A stretch of DNA of 14,292 nt from an uncultured Eubacteriales bacterium (GCA_902803675.1 CADCQZ010000423.1:1-14292), one strand, 5' to 3'. Shown: positions 6,907 through 14,292, counted from the stretch's first letter. Notes: a model not told the origin generated them from the sequence alone. A program made the numbers and translations.

Positions 6907-7476
6907 TCACTTATCTTTCGATCCGCGCAGCTGCTCAAGAGCGCCCCTGCCGTAAAAAACGAGCGCGCAGATCGTCAGCGCCACGCCGCACCAGAGCACG
7001 ATCAGGTGGACGGGCACGCCCAGACGCGCGAACCAGTCATGGAAAAAGCAAAGCACCAGTCCTGACACCACAATAGCCTGAGCCGCTTTTCCTATCACCT
7101 TGCTGTAAACCACGATGCCTTTCTTGTACATATAGGCACCGCCGAGAAGCATCAGCAGTTCTTTCGTCACGAGGATCACCAGAATGGGCACGGGAAGGAT
7201 GCCGCGTATGACCATCGTAGTCATCAGGGCGATCACCATCAGCTTGTCCGCCAGCGGATCGACGAGTTTGCCAAAGTCCGTGATCATATGGTACTTCCGC
7301 GCGATATGGCCGTCAGCGACATCCGTCAAAGAAGCGGCGCAGTAGACCGCCAGCGCCCACATATCATGCCCGTTCACGAAAAGATACACAAAAACGGGGA
7401 TCAGGGCCATCCGCAGCATCGTCAGAACATTGGGAACATTCCATATCGTTTTCGGATCATAATCGTGATTATCCAT
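6907..7476 (-). CDS. pgsA: CDP-diacylglycerol-glycerol-3-phosphate 3-phosphatidyltransferase
   Basis: Integral membrane enzyme that joins CDP-diacylglycerol and glycerol-3-phosphate to give phosphatidylglycerol phosphate, the committed step to phosphatidylglycerol and cardiolipin. The CDP-alcohol phosphotransferase motif is complete. Counting from the upstream Met: D53-x2-D56-G57-x2-A60-R61-x8-G70-x3-D74-x3-D78. About five to six hydrophobic segments are visible, and the opening (IWNVPNVLTMLRMALIPVFVYLF) is typical. Two adjacent ATGs are possible; the second (7474-7476, 189 aa) has better spacing (6 nt versus 3 nt) from GGAGG at 7483-7487. A promoter is predicted over the end of the upstream helicase gene. 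Another CDP-alcohol transferase (for example, a cardiolipin or phosphatidylserine synthase) is less likely given the length and sequence. Confidence 0.93.
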   Translation of the reverse strand: MDNHDYDPKTIWNVPNVLTMLRMALIPVFVYLFVNGHDMWALAVYCAASLTDVADGHIARKYHMITDFGKLVDPLADKLMVIALMTTMVIRGILPVPILVILVTKELLMLLGGAYMYKKGIVVYSKVIGKAAQAIVVSGLVLCFFHDWFARLGVPVHLIVLWCGVALTICALVFYGRGALEQLRGSKDK

Positions 7477-7482
7477 CATTGA

Positions 7483-7487
7483 CCTCC
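7483..7487 (-). promoter_or_regulatory. pgsA ribosome binding site next to a 5'-terminal hairpin
   Basis: GGAGG on the minus strand, 3 nt from the first and 6 nt from the second of two tandem ATG codons, favouring the second as start. It begins only 2 nt after the hairpin at 7490-7508. Confidence 0.65.
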
Positions 7488-7489
7488 GT

Positions 7490-7508
7490 GACCGGGTCCT
7501 GGCCGGTC
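7490..7508 (-). promoter_or_regulatory. Hairpin at the predicted 5' end of the pgsA mRNA
   Basis: On the minus strand GACCGG pairs perfectly with CCGGTC around a 7-nt loop. With the promoter at 7514-7542 the predicted transcription start is near 7507, so the message would begin with this stem and reach the Shine-Dalgarno 2 nt after it. Known 5'-terminal stems protect mRNAs from 5'-end-dependent decay; such a role here is inference. Read on the plus strand the same stem is followed by TTTT, but there is no plus-strand gene here to terminate. Confidence 0.4.
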
Positions 7509-7513
7509 TTTTC

Positions 7514-7542
7514 AGTGTATCAACTCACCGCGATAAAGTCAA
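7514..7542 (-). promoter_or_regulatory. Predicted SigA-type promoter for pgsA-ylbF-mltG
   Basis: On the minus strand TTGACT (7537-7542) and TACACT (7514-7519) are separated by exactly 17 bp, and a TG dinucleotide one base before the -10 makes it an extended -10 promoter. The -35 overlaps the stop codon of the helicase gene, so pgsA can be transcribed separately from that gene. Confidence 0.6.
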
Positions 7543-10500
7543 TCCCGCACAGGCTCAAACAGCTTCAGCAGTTCTTCGGTCTTCAGTCCTGTCGGGAAAG
7601 TCTCCCCGGGCCTGATCAGCTGATCAAAGAGCTCTCTTTTGCTTCTGCCGAGGGCAACGATCTTTTCCTCGATCGTGTCCGCGAGGATCAGTTTCCAGAC
7701 GTCCACCGGTCTCGTCTGACCGATCCGGTGGGCCCTGCCGTCCGCCTGATCCTCCACATTGGGGTTCCACCAGGGTTCGAAATGTACAACGATGTCGGCA
7801 CCGGTCAGGTTCAGTCCCGTACCGCCGGCTTTAAGCGAGATCAGGAATACCTGTCCCTCTCCGGAATTGAATCGGTCCGTCAGATTCTTTCTTTCGTCTG
7901 CAGGGGTCTCCCCGTGGATCATCATCGTAACGATCCCCATATCCCTCAGGCGTTCTTCCAGCATCGAAAGGATACCTCTGAACTGAGTAAAGATCAGAAA
8001 TCTGTTGCCGGACTCCAGAGCCTTGGGGATCAGTGAAAGCAGCAGCTCGATCTTGCCTGAGTCCGCTTTCGTTTCCGGAAGGCAGAGGCGGGGATGACAG
8101 CATATCTCTCTCAATTCCGTGATCGCCCGGAGGATATCGCCGCGGCTGTCGCGAAGACCTTTTTCGTTCAGCACCTGATGCACCCGTTCGTTCTTCTGGA
8201 ACAGAGCCGCCGTATATACATCCTTTTGATCGGGCGTCATGCGCACCATGATCCTGTGCTCCATCTTCGGCGGCAGTTCCTCCAGGACGTCCTTTTTCAG
8301 CCTCCGCATGAAAAACGGCCTGATCCTCTCGTAAAGCTCCTGTGTGCCCTCCCCTTTCCCCCATCTGGACATGAATACCGAATAGGAAGGGAGATAATCC
8401 GGCAGGATAAAATCGAAAATGCTCCACAGTTCTCCGATGTGGTTTTCCAGGGGCGTTCCGGTCAGGGCGAACCTGGTCTGCGCCTGCAGACATCTCACCG
8501 CGTGAGCCGCCAGAGTCATCGCGTTTTTCACTTCCTGCGCTTCGTCCAGGATCACAAAGCGGAAGCGGTACCGGGCCAGAAGGGAGGCGTCCCGTCTCAA
8601 AATAGGATAGCTGGTCAGAACGACATCCGTTTGAGACGCGTTCATACACAGCTCCAGATCCTTTCTGCGCCTGTCCTGAGGTCCCTGCAGGATAAACGCC
8701 TCCAGCGACGGAGCGAACTGCTTGAATTCCGAATACCAGTTATAGGTCAGGGAAGTGGGAGCCACGATGAGGGACGGCATCTTTTCCTCATCCTCGTTTC
8801 TCATCTGGAGGATCACGGCTATCGCCTGGATCGTTTTCCCCAAACCCATCTCATCGGCCAGGATACCGCCCATGCCGAGTTTATGCAGCGTGTACAGCCA
8901 TTCAAACCCGCGCACCTGATAGGGATGCATGCCTTTCATATCGGGTTCCGGCACTTCGGTCCTGAAATTGATGATATCCGTGACCTTTTCGTCCGCTTTC
9001 CACGGAAGTTTGTTCTTCGATATCAGGGAACTGATCCACGGTGCTTTATAATATTCAAAGAAGTCGCTGAATCTTCCGTTCCCGCCGCTGTGCCCCTCAT
9101 TGACAGCTTCAACGAAATTTTCCCAGTCCCTGATATCATCAAGCAGGATGAAGGAACCGTCCGCCAGACGGAAATACTTCTTTTTCTTCGCGAGAGCTTC
9201 CATGATCGGGATCAGCGGCACTGGCACATCATCATCCAGGAGCTCCAGCCGGAAGCCCTGCGTTTCCGATCGCATAACGCCGTGAAAACGGGGCTTTCTC
9301 GGAATGATCCTTTCAAAATCCCGGCTCATGTAGACCTCGCAGGATCCCTGGAGCAGCGGCAACCGTTCCTTCAGAAAAGCGAAGATCTGCTCGCTGTTGT
9401 CAAGGTACGCGAGCCCTTTTCTGACCCGGAAGCCGGCGTCTGCCAAAACCGCCATGATCCGCTCTTCCTCCGTGCCGTTGCGCAGTAAAAGCACCGGTGC
9501 CTGGTCCGCGGCTCTGAACGGATTGATGTCGATCCTTCCGTAAACAAAATGGATCTCGGCGATGATATCACCGTGAGAAACATCCAGGAAGACTTTCCCG
9601 CGCATCTCATCCAGGTTTTCAAGTTTATTCTTCAGTTCGGGATCGATAGTCAGTTCATGCCTTCCCTCGAGCCAGGGAACGATCTCATGGAAAAGTACGG
9701 ACCGTTGATCGGATGTAAATACGGCGGAGACCTCGGAGCCTCCTTCGGACAGGGACGCGAGCGCGTCATACAGCGGACGGTCATGCCGGTCCACAGCCCA
9801 CAGGGAATCACCGGCGCAGATGAACCGGCCGTGTTCGAACAGGATAAACCCTTCAGGGAGCGAGACGCTCAGAACGGCCTTCATCATATTGCCGGTGAGG
9901 GAAAACCGCAGCGGTCCGCTCCACTGCGGTATGCCGCGGCAGGCTTTTTTGCGGGTACCGTGTCTGTACTCGAAATCCAGGCCATCCAGACGGTCAAGCA
10001 CGGCCCCGCACAGACCCTCGCCGAGCCGGAGCCATTTCCCTTTATAACTGTCCTTCGAAGCGCCTTCCAATACGTTCAGAAGAAGCTCTTCCCTGTCGCC
10101 GAACCACAACAGGTCATGGCCGATCGCGAGATCGTCCTTTACAGGGAGCTCTCTGCCCTCGCGTCTGGCGCTCAAAAGAGCGGCCGCGCTGACGCTGTAC
10201 AGCTTCGTGTCACCGATCCTGAAAAGAAGATAAAGCTGTCGATCCTTCAACTGCAGTACCGGGACCAGCCTCAGTTCCGAGGACATATGGGCTTTTTTCC
10301 ACGCTTCGCTTATGACGTTTTCCGATCGCGCGGACCAACGGATCTCAAGATCGGTCAGGATGCCGTTTTTTTGACAGTACAGCAAGGCGGCGGCACGATG
10401 CGCGCAAATGTCCGCTCCGCAGTCGCAGTCGACCGAAACGGCTGTGACACGGACATGACAGACTGTCCCGTTGTCCCGGATCTCAAAGCAGGCTTCGCTG

Positions 10501-10598
10501 TCCGAAATGTTCCTGCCCAGGCCGCTGGACCGGAGCAGCCCTTCGCCGGCTTCCCACTGTTCTAAAGTACAGGCCTGTTTGAATCGATCGATCAGCAT
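7539..10598 (-). CDS. SWIM zinc-finger SNF2-family DEAD/DEAH-box helicase
   Basis: Large (1019 aa) bacterial Swi2/Snf2-type ATPase, expected to move along double-stranded DNA and remodel protein-DNA complexes; its cellular role is not established. Domains in order: an N-terminal SWIM zinc finger (C58-x-C60-x4-C65-x-H67); a long bacterial SNF2-associated region (about 230-540); the SNF2 ATPase lobe from about 555, with Walker A DEMGLGKT (582-589), Walker B DEAQ (685-688) and TGTPLEN (713-719); and the helicase C-terminal lobe, with SLKAGGTGLNLT (921-932) and motif VI QADGRAHRIGQ (951-961). All motor motifs look intact, so it should be active. The ATG has AGGAGG four bases upstream. It is divergent from the secreted C39-like gene. 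The RapA/HepA transcription-recycling type is an alternative, but the SWIM finger argues for the SWIM-SNF2 group. Confidence 0.93.
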   Translation of the reverse strand: MLIDRFKQACTLEQWEAGEGLLRSSGLGRNISDSEACFEIRDNGTVCHVRVTAVSVDCDCGADICAHRAAALLYCQKNGILTDLEIRWSARSENVISEAWKKAHMSSELRLVPVLQLKDRQLYLLFRIGDTKLYSVSAAALLSARREGRELPVKDDLAIGHDLLWFGDREELLLNVLEGASKDSYKGKWLRLGEGLCGAVLDRLDGLDFEYRHGTRKKACRGIPQWSGPLRFSLTGNMMKAVLSVSLPEGFILFEHGRFICAGDSLWAVDRHDRPLYDALASLSEGGSEVSAVFTSDQRSVLFHEIVPWLEGRHELTIDPELKNKLENLDEMRGKVFLDVSHGDIIAEIHFVYGRIDINPFRAADQAPVLLLRNGTEEERIMAVLADAGFRVRKGLAYLDNSEQIFAFLKERLPLLQGSCEVYMSRDFERIIPRKPRFHGVMRSETQGFRLELLDDDVPVPLIPIMEALAKKKKYFRLADGSFILLDDIRDWENFVEAVNEGHSGGNGRFSDFFEYYKAPWISSLISKNKLPWKADEKVTDIINFRTEVPEPDMKGMHPYQVRGFEWLYTLHKLGMGGILADEMGLGKTIQAIAVILQMRNEDEEKMPSLIVAPTSLTYNWYSEFKQFAPSLEAFILQGPQDRRRKDLELCMNASQTDVVLTSYPILRRDASLLARYRFRFVILDEAQEVKNAMTLAAHAVRCLQAQTRFALTGTPLENHIGELWSIFDFILPDYLPSYSVFMSRWGKGEGTQELYERIRPFFMRRLKKDVLEELPPKMEHRIMVRMTPDQKDVYTAALFQKNERVHQVLNEKGLRDSRGDILRAITELREICCHPRLCLPETKADSGKIELLLSLIPKALESGNRFLIFTQFRGILSMLEERLRDMGIVTMMIHGETPADERKNLTDRFNSGEGQVFLISLKAGGTGLNLTGADIVVHFEPWWNPNVEDQADGRAHRIGQTRPVDVWKLILADTIEEKIVALGRSKRELFDQLIRPGETFPTGLKTEELLKLFEPVRD

Positions 10599-10629
10599 AC
10601 TGCCTCCTGCTGCGTACCCGATGCTTAAC

Positions 10630-10638
10630 TATATATCA
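10630..10638 (-). promoter_or_regulatory. Possible extended -10 promoter of the SNF2 helicase gene
   Basis: On the minus strand TGATATATA gives an extended -10 (TG, one base, TATATA), with a predicted start near 10623 and a leader of about 25 nt before the helicase ATG. No recognisable -35 hexamer lies at the right distance, so support is weak. Confidence 0.3.
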
Positions 10639-10707
10639 TTCTGCATTCCGATGGTTTTTCCTGCCTTATGTTATCCGCGTCCGTCGATAATGGCCCGTAA
10701 AATCATG

Positions 10708-10736
10708 TTTTCAATCGCCGGGATTTGATTTATAAT
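10708..10736 (+). promoter_or_regulatory. SigA-type promoter of the secreted C39-like gene
   Basis: TTTTCA (10708-10713) and a perfect TATAAT (10731-10736) are separated by 17 bp. The predicted start near 10743 is followed by AAAGGA at 10754-10759, 8 nt before the ATG. The heptamer GATCTCA occurs twice between promoter and start (from 10744 and from 10758), of unknown meaning. Confidence 0.6.
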
Positions 10737-10767
10737 CGTATCAGATCTCAATGAAAGGATCTCAGCT

Positions 10768-13083
10768 ATGCGCAGACTGTATTTTGCCGTATTGATCATA
10801 ATGATACTTGGTGTCTGTTCCGCCGGAGCCGAGACCGCTGTCTCACTGTCTGCCGATACACTTTTTTCCGGCCAGGAGCTTGATTTCCTCGTCAGCAGCG
10901 ACAGATCGCTGTTTGTTTACACCGTTTCACGGGATGATAAGAAATTGTTTTCAAGCGCGGAAACAACGAGCAGGACCGGAGCTTATATCCCCCGCGACGC
11001 CGGCGATTATGTACTGGAAGTGACGGCAAAAGACGGATCCGGGCCCGAAGAGACCGTTTCGGTGCCCTTCGAAGTGTATGGCGTATTGGAATGTGAAGTG
11101 AAGCTCTCCTCAGACAGGGTCACACTTGGGGAGCCCGTCAGGATATCGGTCGAAAACGACCTGGATCCCGATGATACGGAGTTTTTCATAACTGTCCTGC
11201 GTGAAAATGATATCGTCTGGCGTCAGACGGGCAAAAGCGGTCTTTTTTCTTACCAGCCGCGCCAGACGGGGCATTACACCGTCAGCTGCACATTGAAGCA
11301 CGTGAGTGGTCATGAGGCCGAATCAGACGACGTTTCATTCGATGTACTTCCCGGATCCGGCATCTCCTGTGAAGGAGAAGGCGGTGTATTCTATGTTTAC
11401 GGCGGTATCCATTCACTCACGGTGCATTCCGGCGGTATCTGGACAGCCGAGTGCGATGACGACCATTTTCTCCTGGACAGGACCGCAGGCGCGGATGGGG
11501 ATATCATCCATGTCTGCGCGCTGCCTGACGGCAGCGTCGTCAGCGGAGCCTCCCTTCGGATCTCGACGATCAATTCAAGCCTGACCGTGCCCCTGGGCAT
11601 CCTTGACTGTGACAGTCTTGAAGAAGAGATCCTGCTGGATCAGGATCAGCCAAAGGGCAGCAATGTGCTCACCATCGTGAGCGATGCCGCCAGCTATACC
11701 GTCGGAGTCGAAAGCGATCTTGACGATTGGCATGCTGTGGCGGAAGAAGGCGAAGCTGTTTTGTTCCCCATGGACCGCGAATTGACCATCGATCTCCCGG
11801 AGGGCAGATCGGACCATGTCACATACACCCATATCCGCATCTCGGATGGGACCACCGACGGGCACGTAAGCATCTTCCGCCTGCCGGATACCGTGAAGCC
11901 TTTTATTTCCGATGAGATCACGACGGACAAGCAGAACTATACCGCTTATCAGGACAGCATCGTAGCCACGTTTTCTTCCTCAGCGAATACAGACCACGTT
12001 CTCATCAAAACAGACTGGGGTCTTGACCTAACAGCGGACCGCAGATCGAGCATGGATGAAAACGGGATATGGCGGGTCCGCATACCCGCTTTCGGATCCG
12101 GAAAGAAACGCATCATGCTGACGCCCGTCTCCTCCGATCAGGTCTGCGGCGACGCGGTCTGCACGTCGGTCAGGATCAATCCCGAGAAAAGCGGAGCAGT
12201 CAGCGCCGAATGCACCTGTGATAACGGATCCGTCACGGCCACAGTCATCACCACGAGCGCCACAGGCACCATCATCCTTAAGAACGATCTCGGACAGCTG
12301 CGCGTCACAAAGAGCGACGTGGCTGTCGATCATTATATCAGTGAAGATAATAATGGGCGGTATATCCGCTGGATGATCGAGACGGAAGGCGGGGAACCCT
12401 TCACACAGTGCGAAGCCGGCGGCCGTGAGATACCCGTCACGTTCGTCCCGTCCGCCAATAAGAACGATGCCGCAGCCTCGCCTGTGAAGCCTTACGATCA
12501 GCTCAACGGCACGTGGAAATCAGTTCCCTATAAAAACAGCGAACTGCAGAAATCCGGCTGCGCTATTTTCGCCCTCTCCACCGCGTTAAAGATCCTCGGG
12601 CACGAAGGCATTGAAACGGAACCCGGAAGGCTGGCGGAGAAATACCGTTTCTGCCTGGTGGAAGGCGGTACGCTCAATTCGACACTGATCGGAAACGCGG
12701 GGAAGGAATTCGGTTTCAGGACGCGCTATGACCTGTACAACACCAAAGGCGAAGTCCTCAGTTTCTTTGAGCGCGGCGCCGTGTTCTCTTTCAGTGTGGT
12801 CAAAGGTCATATCGCCCTCACCGACCGCATAAGTGAAGACGGTGATTACTTCCACGTCATGGATTCCGCCCTTTCGGCAACATTCTCCAGGATCAAAGGG
12901 ACCGAGATCTACCGTTTGGCCGATGACGGCCGGTTCGTTCCGGTCCAAAGCCCCGAAGAGATCGAAGGGGCGCGGTACTTCATCGAGACCGACGCTTTTT
13001 CAGGCGGCCAGTACTGGCTCAGATCGGATTACGTATTGAGGAGAGGCGTCAGGCTGATCCTGCCCAAAGAGCCCGAGGAATGA
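10768..13083 (+). CDS. Secreted multi-module protein with C-terminal C39-like cysteine peptidase domain
   Basis: No specific family name is recognised for the whole 771-residue protein. A signal peptide is clear (MRRLYF, then a hydrophobic core, likely cleaved near CSAGA-ET at about residue 21); C17 is not in a good lipobox. Two tandem beta-rich repeats follow (about 24-104 and 107-195), aligning VSLSADTLFSGQELDF with VKLSSDRVTLGEPVRI, and YIPRDAGDYVLEV with YQPRQTGHYTVSC. Two segments at about 200-278 and 298-372 resemble BACON/Ig-like folds (W-x-A, then a terminal beta strand pattern), then further beta-rich sequence to about 560. The C-terminal C39-like papain fold (about 575-715) shows Gln578, Cys598 in SGCAIFALSTALKILG, His681 in KGHIALTDRI and Asp699 in FHVMDSA, so the catalytic set looks complete. 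Substrate, and whether it cleaves or only binds peptide, are unknown. It is monocistronic as far as can be seen and divergent from the helicase gene. Confidence 0.85.
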   Translation: MRRLYFAVLIIMILGVCSAGAETAVSLSADTLFSGQELDFLVSSDRSLFVYTVSRDDKKLFSSAETTSRTGAYIPRDAGDYVLEVTAKDGSGPEETVSVPFEVYGVLECEVKLSSDRVTLGEPVRISVENDLDPDDTEFFITVLRENDIVWRQTGKSGLFSYQPRQTGHYTVSCTLKHVSGHEAESDDVSFDVLPGSGISCEGEGGVFYVYGGIHSLTVHSGGIWTAECDDDHFLLDRTAGADGDIIHVCALPDGSVVSGASLRISTINSSLTVPLGILDCDSLEEEILLDQDQPKGSNVLTIVSDAASYTVGVESDLDDWHAVAEEGEAVLFPMDRELTIDLPEGRSDHVTYTHIRISDGTTDGHVSIFRLPDTVKPFISDEITTDKQNYTAYQDSIVATFSSSANTDHVLIKTDWGLDLTADRRSSMDENGIWRVRIPAFGSGKKRIMLTPVSSDQVCGDAVCTSVRINPEKSGAVSAECTCDNGSVTATVITTSATGTIILKNDLGQLRVTKSDVAVDHYISEDNNGRYIRWMIETEGGEPFTQCEAGGREIPVTFVPSANKNDAAASPVKPYDQLNGTWKSVPYKNSELQKSGCAIFALSTALKILGHEGIETEPGRLAEKYRFCLVEGGTLNSTLIGNAGKEFGFRTRYDLYNTKGEVLSFFERGAVFSFSVVKGHIALTDRISEDGDYFHVMDSALSATFSRIKGTEIYRLADDGRFVPVQSPEEIEGARYFIETDAFSGGQYWLRSDYVLRRGVRLILPKEPEE

Positions 13084-13196
13084 CCCCTGTCCCTCGCGCT
13101 TGAAAAAGAGTGATCTCCCGCGTTCGGGCTCAAAGACCGTTTTGCGAAACGATCTCAAAAGCAGGAAAAAGACATCGATATAAACAGAGCGGATAA
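13084..13196 (+). other. Gap after the C39-like gene; no clear terminator
   Basis: Contains only small inverted repeats: CCCG/CGGG around 4 nt and CGTTT/AAACG around 4 nt. Neither is followed by a T-run. No ORF, tRNA or T-box-like architecture is seen. Termination of the upstream gene may be factor-dependent or use the weak stems. Confidence 0.4.
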
Positions 13197-13225
13197 TTGC
13201 TTTAACCCTTGTTTCATGGTATCAT
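13197..13225 (+). promoter_or_regulatory. Extended -10 promoter of argS
   Basis: TTGCTT (13197-13202) and TATCAT (13220-13225) are 17 bp apart, and TG one base before the -10 makes it an extended -10 element. The predicted start near 13232 leaves a leader of only about 40 nt, too short for a T-box riboswitch. Confidence 0.6.
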
Positions 13226-13241
13226 ATAAGGGGGTCTTTTA

Positions 13242-13277
13242 ATGTACCCATTTTACTTGGAGGTATTTCGTCGATGA
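13242..13277 (+). CDS. Possible 11-codon argS leader peptide ending in two Arg codons
   Basis: ATG at 13242-13244 opens the frame MYPFYLEVFRR and the TGA at 13275-13277 overlaps the argS ATG as ATGA. The last two codons before the stop are CGT and CGA, both arginine, directly before the gene for arginyl-tRNA synthetase. AAGGGGG at 13228-13234 lies 7 nt upstream, good spacing for a ribosome binding site, but the predicted transcription start near 13232 would remove part of it. The argS Shine-Dalgarno (GGAGG, 13259-13263) lies inside this frame. If translated, it could couple argS translation to the supply of charged tRNA-Arg. At this length the ORF could also be chance. Confidence 0.35.
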   Translation: MYPFYLEVFRR

Positions 13278-14292
13278 ACATGCGTGCCCTGATATCTGAG
13301 AATTTGAAGAAATGTCTCGCGTCATTATATCCCGCAACGGTGATCCCTTTTGAGATCTCGGACGCTCTGGAAGTGCCTCCGGACAGCAAGATGGGCGATC
13401 TGGCCTTTCCCTGCTTCCGGTTGAGCAAAGTCCTGCGGGCGGCTCCGCCGGCCATCGCGGCCAAGCTGCGTGACGCGCTCGAGGCTCCCGAAGCGTTCAG
13501 CGTACAGGCTGTCGGCGGATATCTGAATTTCTTTTTTGACCGTGAGACTTTTGCCAGGAATACACTGAGCGATATCCTGTCCGATCCCGATCACTGGGGA
13601 AGCGATACGATCGGAAACGGAAAGACGGTCTGCATGGATTACTCCTCCGTCAATATCGCAAAACGCTTCCATATCGGCCACCTGTCCACAACGGTCCTCG
13701 GCAACAGCCTGATGAGGATCTATCAGTTTCTGGGGTGGAAAACGGTCGGCATCAATCACCTGGGCGATTGGGGAACGCAGTTCGGCAATCTGATCACCGC
13801 CTATAAACACTGGGGCAGCCCCGAAAAGATCAGCGAAGGCGGGATCGCGGCTCTGACGGAACTGTATCAGCGCTTTCACCGGGAAGCGGCGGAGAATGCC
13901 GCACTGTTCGATGAGGGCAGGAAATGGTTCAAGGCCATCGAGGACCACGATCCGGAAGCGATCGAATTGTTCGATCGCTTCAAGGCCATCACCCTCAGAG
14001 ATGTGCAGAAGATCTATGACATCCTGAACGTGCATTTCGACAGCTATGCCGGCGAGAGCTTCTACAACGATAAAATGCAGCGGGTCATCGATGAATTGAA
14101 CGCCCGCGGGCTGCTGGTGGATTCGGACGGCGCGAAGATCGTCGATCTCGAAAAATGGGACATGCCGCCCTGCCTGATCCTCAAATCGGACGGCGCTTCC
14201 CTGTATGCTACCAGGGATATCGCCGCGGCCCTTTACAGGAAGGACACCTATCATTTCGACCTGTGCCTGTATGTGGTGGCGTACCAGCAGAA
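13274..14292 (+). CDS. argS: Arginyl-tRNA synthetase, N-terminal part (runs off the right edge)
   Basis: Class I aminoacyl-tRNA synthetase that charges tRNA-Arg with arginine. The 339 visible codons read without interruption from the ATG at 13274. The ArgRS-specific N-terminal tRNA-binding domain spans about 1-90, with MGDLAFPCFRLSKVLRAAPPAIAAKL and VQAVGGYLNFFFD. The catalytic Rossmann fold begins near 115 with VNIAKRFHIGHLSTT, in which HIGH is H133-H136, then NHLGDWGTQFGNLITAYK (161-178), ERS-typical for ArgRS, and LILKSDGASLYATRDIAA (301-318). The KMSKS loop and anticodon-binding domain lie outside the window. GGAGG at 13259-13263 is 10 nt from the ATG, slightly long, and the start overlaps the stop of a possible leader peptide. 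Confidence 0.97.
   Translation, partial: MNMRALISENLKKCLASLYPATVIPFEISDALEVPPDSKMGDLAFPCFRLSKVLRAAPPAIAAKLRDALEAPEAFSVQAVGGYLNFFFDRETFARNTLSDILSDPDHWGSDTIGNGKTVCMDYSSVNIAKRFHIGHLSTTVLGNSLMRIYQFLGWKTVGINHLGDWGTQFGNLITAYKHWGSPEKISEGGIAALTELYQRFHREAAENAALFDEGRKWFKAIEDHDPEAIELFDRFKAITLRDVQKIYDILNVHFDSYAGESFYNDKMQRVIDELNARGLLVDSDGAKIVDLEKWDMPPCLILKSDGASLYATRDIAAALYRKDTYHFDLCLYVVAYQQ

Noticed and set aside
6852..6938. N-terminal 29-codon extension of ylbF
   Set aside because: It overlaps the end of pgsA, lacks a ribosome binding site, and family similarity with a strong GGAGGG site starts at 6851.
7490..7512. Plus-strand terminator (stem followed by TTTT)
   Set aside because: No plus-strand gene ends here, and the same stem is better explained in the minus-strand pgsA leader.
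8094..9488. 464-codon open frame on the plus strand
   Set aside because: Antisense shadow of the SNF2 helicase; no recognisable domains, and low-complexity His/Arg/Gln-rich composition typical of reversed coding sequence.
10780..10818. Lipoprotein signal at Cys17 of the C39-like protein
   Set aside because: The residue before Cys17 is Val, which does not fit the lipobox; ordinary signal peptidase cleavage near residue 21 fits better.
13084..13273. T-box riboswitch upstream of argS
   Set aside because: The predicted leader is about 40 nt; no specifier loop, antiterminator or terminator structure can be traced in the 190-bp gap.
13325..14254. 309-codon open frame on the minus strand
   Set aside because: Antisense to argS, which has the HIGH motif and continuous ArgRS similarity on the plus strand.

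Overview
The window looks like a housekeeping stretch from a Firmicutes (Clostridia-like) chromosome of moderate GC. The evidence is the gene content and order (ylxM-ffh-rpsP-khpA-rimM-trmD, dgt-dnaG, pgsA-ylbF-mltG), the strong Shine-Dalgarno sites (GGAGG type) and the near-consensus vegetative promoters. The species cannot be named from the sequence alone. I see no rRNA, tRNA, CRISPR array, insertion sequence or prophage gene.

Layout. Positions 1-10598 are read entirely on the minus strand. In transcription order they are: a SWIM/SNF2-family helicase (10598-7539); pgsA, ylbF and mltG (7476-5300), with their own predicted promoter lying over the end of the helicase gene; then, after a consensus TTGACA/TATAAT promoter at 5262-5289, ylxM, ffh, rpsP, khpA, rimM, trmD, dgt and the N-terminal part of dnaG, which runs off the left edge. 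Positions 10768-13083 (+) hold a secreted, multi-module protein with a C-terminal C39-like papain-fold domain, divergent from the helicase gene. From 13274 (+) the N-terminal part of argS runs off the right edge. No gene-free stretch reaches 300 bases; the longest gaps are 10599-10767 (169 bp, divergent promoters) and 13084-13273 (190 bp, argS promoter and leader).

How the genes fit together. The ylxM-to-dnaG block combines protein targeting (YlxM, Ffh), ribosome assembly (S16, RimM), RNA binding (KhpA), tRNA modification (TrmD), dNTP turnover (Dgt) and replication priming (DnaG). Several genes overlap or lie within about 20 bp, so much of the block is probably co-transcribed and translationally coupled. 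The hairpins at khpA/rimM and dgt/dnaG could lower downstream expression. PgsA, YlbF and MltG cover phospholipid synthesis, an RNase Y-associated factor and peptidoglycan strand cleavage.

No complete novel defence or biosynthetic system is visible. The best leads are a possible 11-codon leader peptide ending in two Arg codons whose stop overlaps the argS start (13242-13277), the uncharacterised secreted C39-like protein with duplicated beta-rich modules, and several hairpins at gene junctions.
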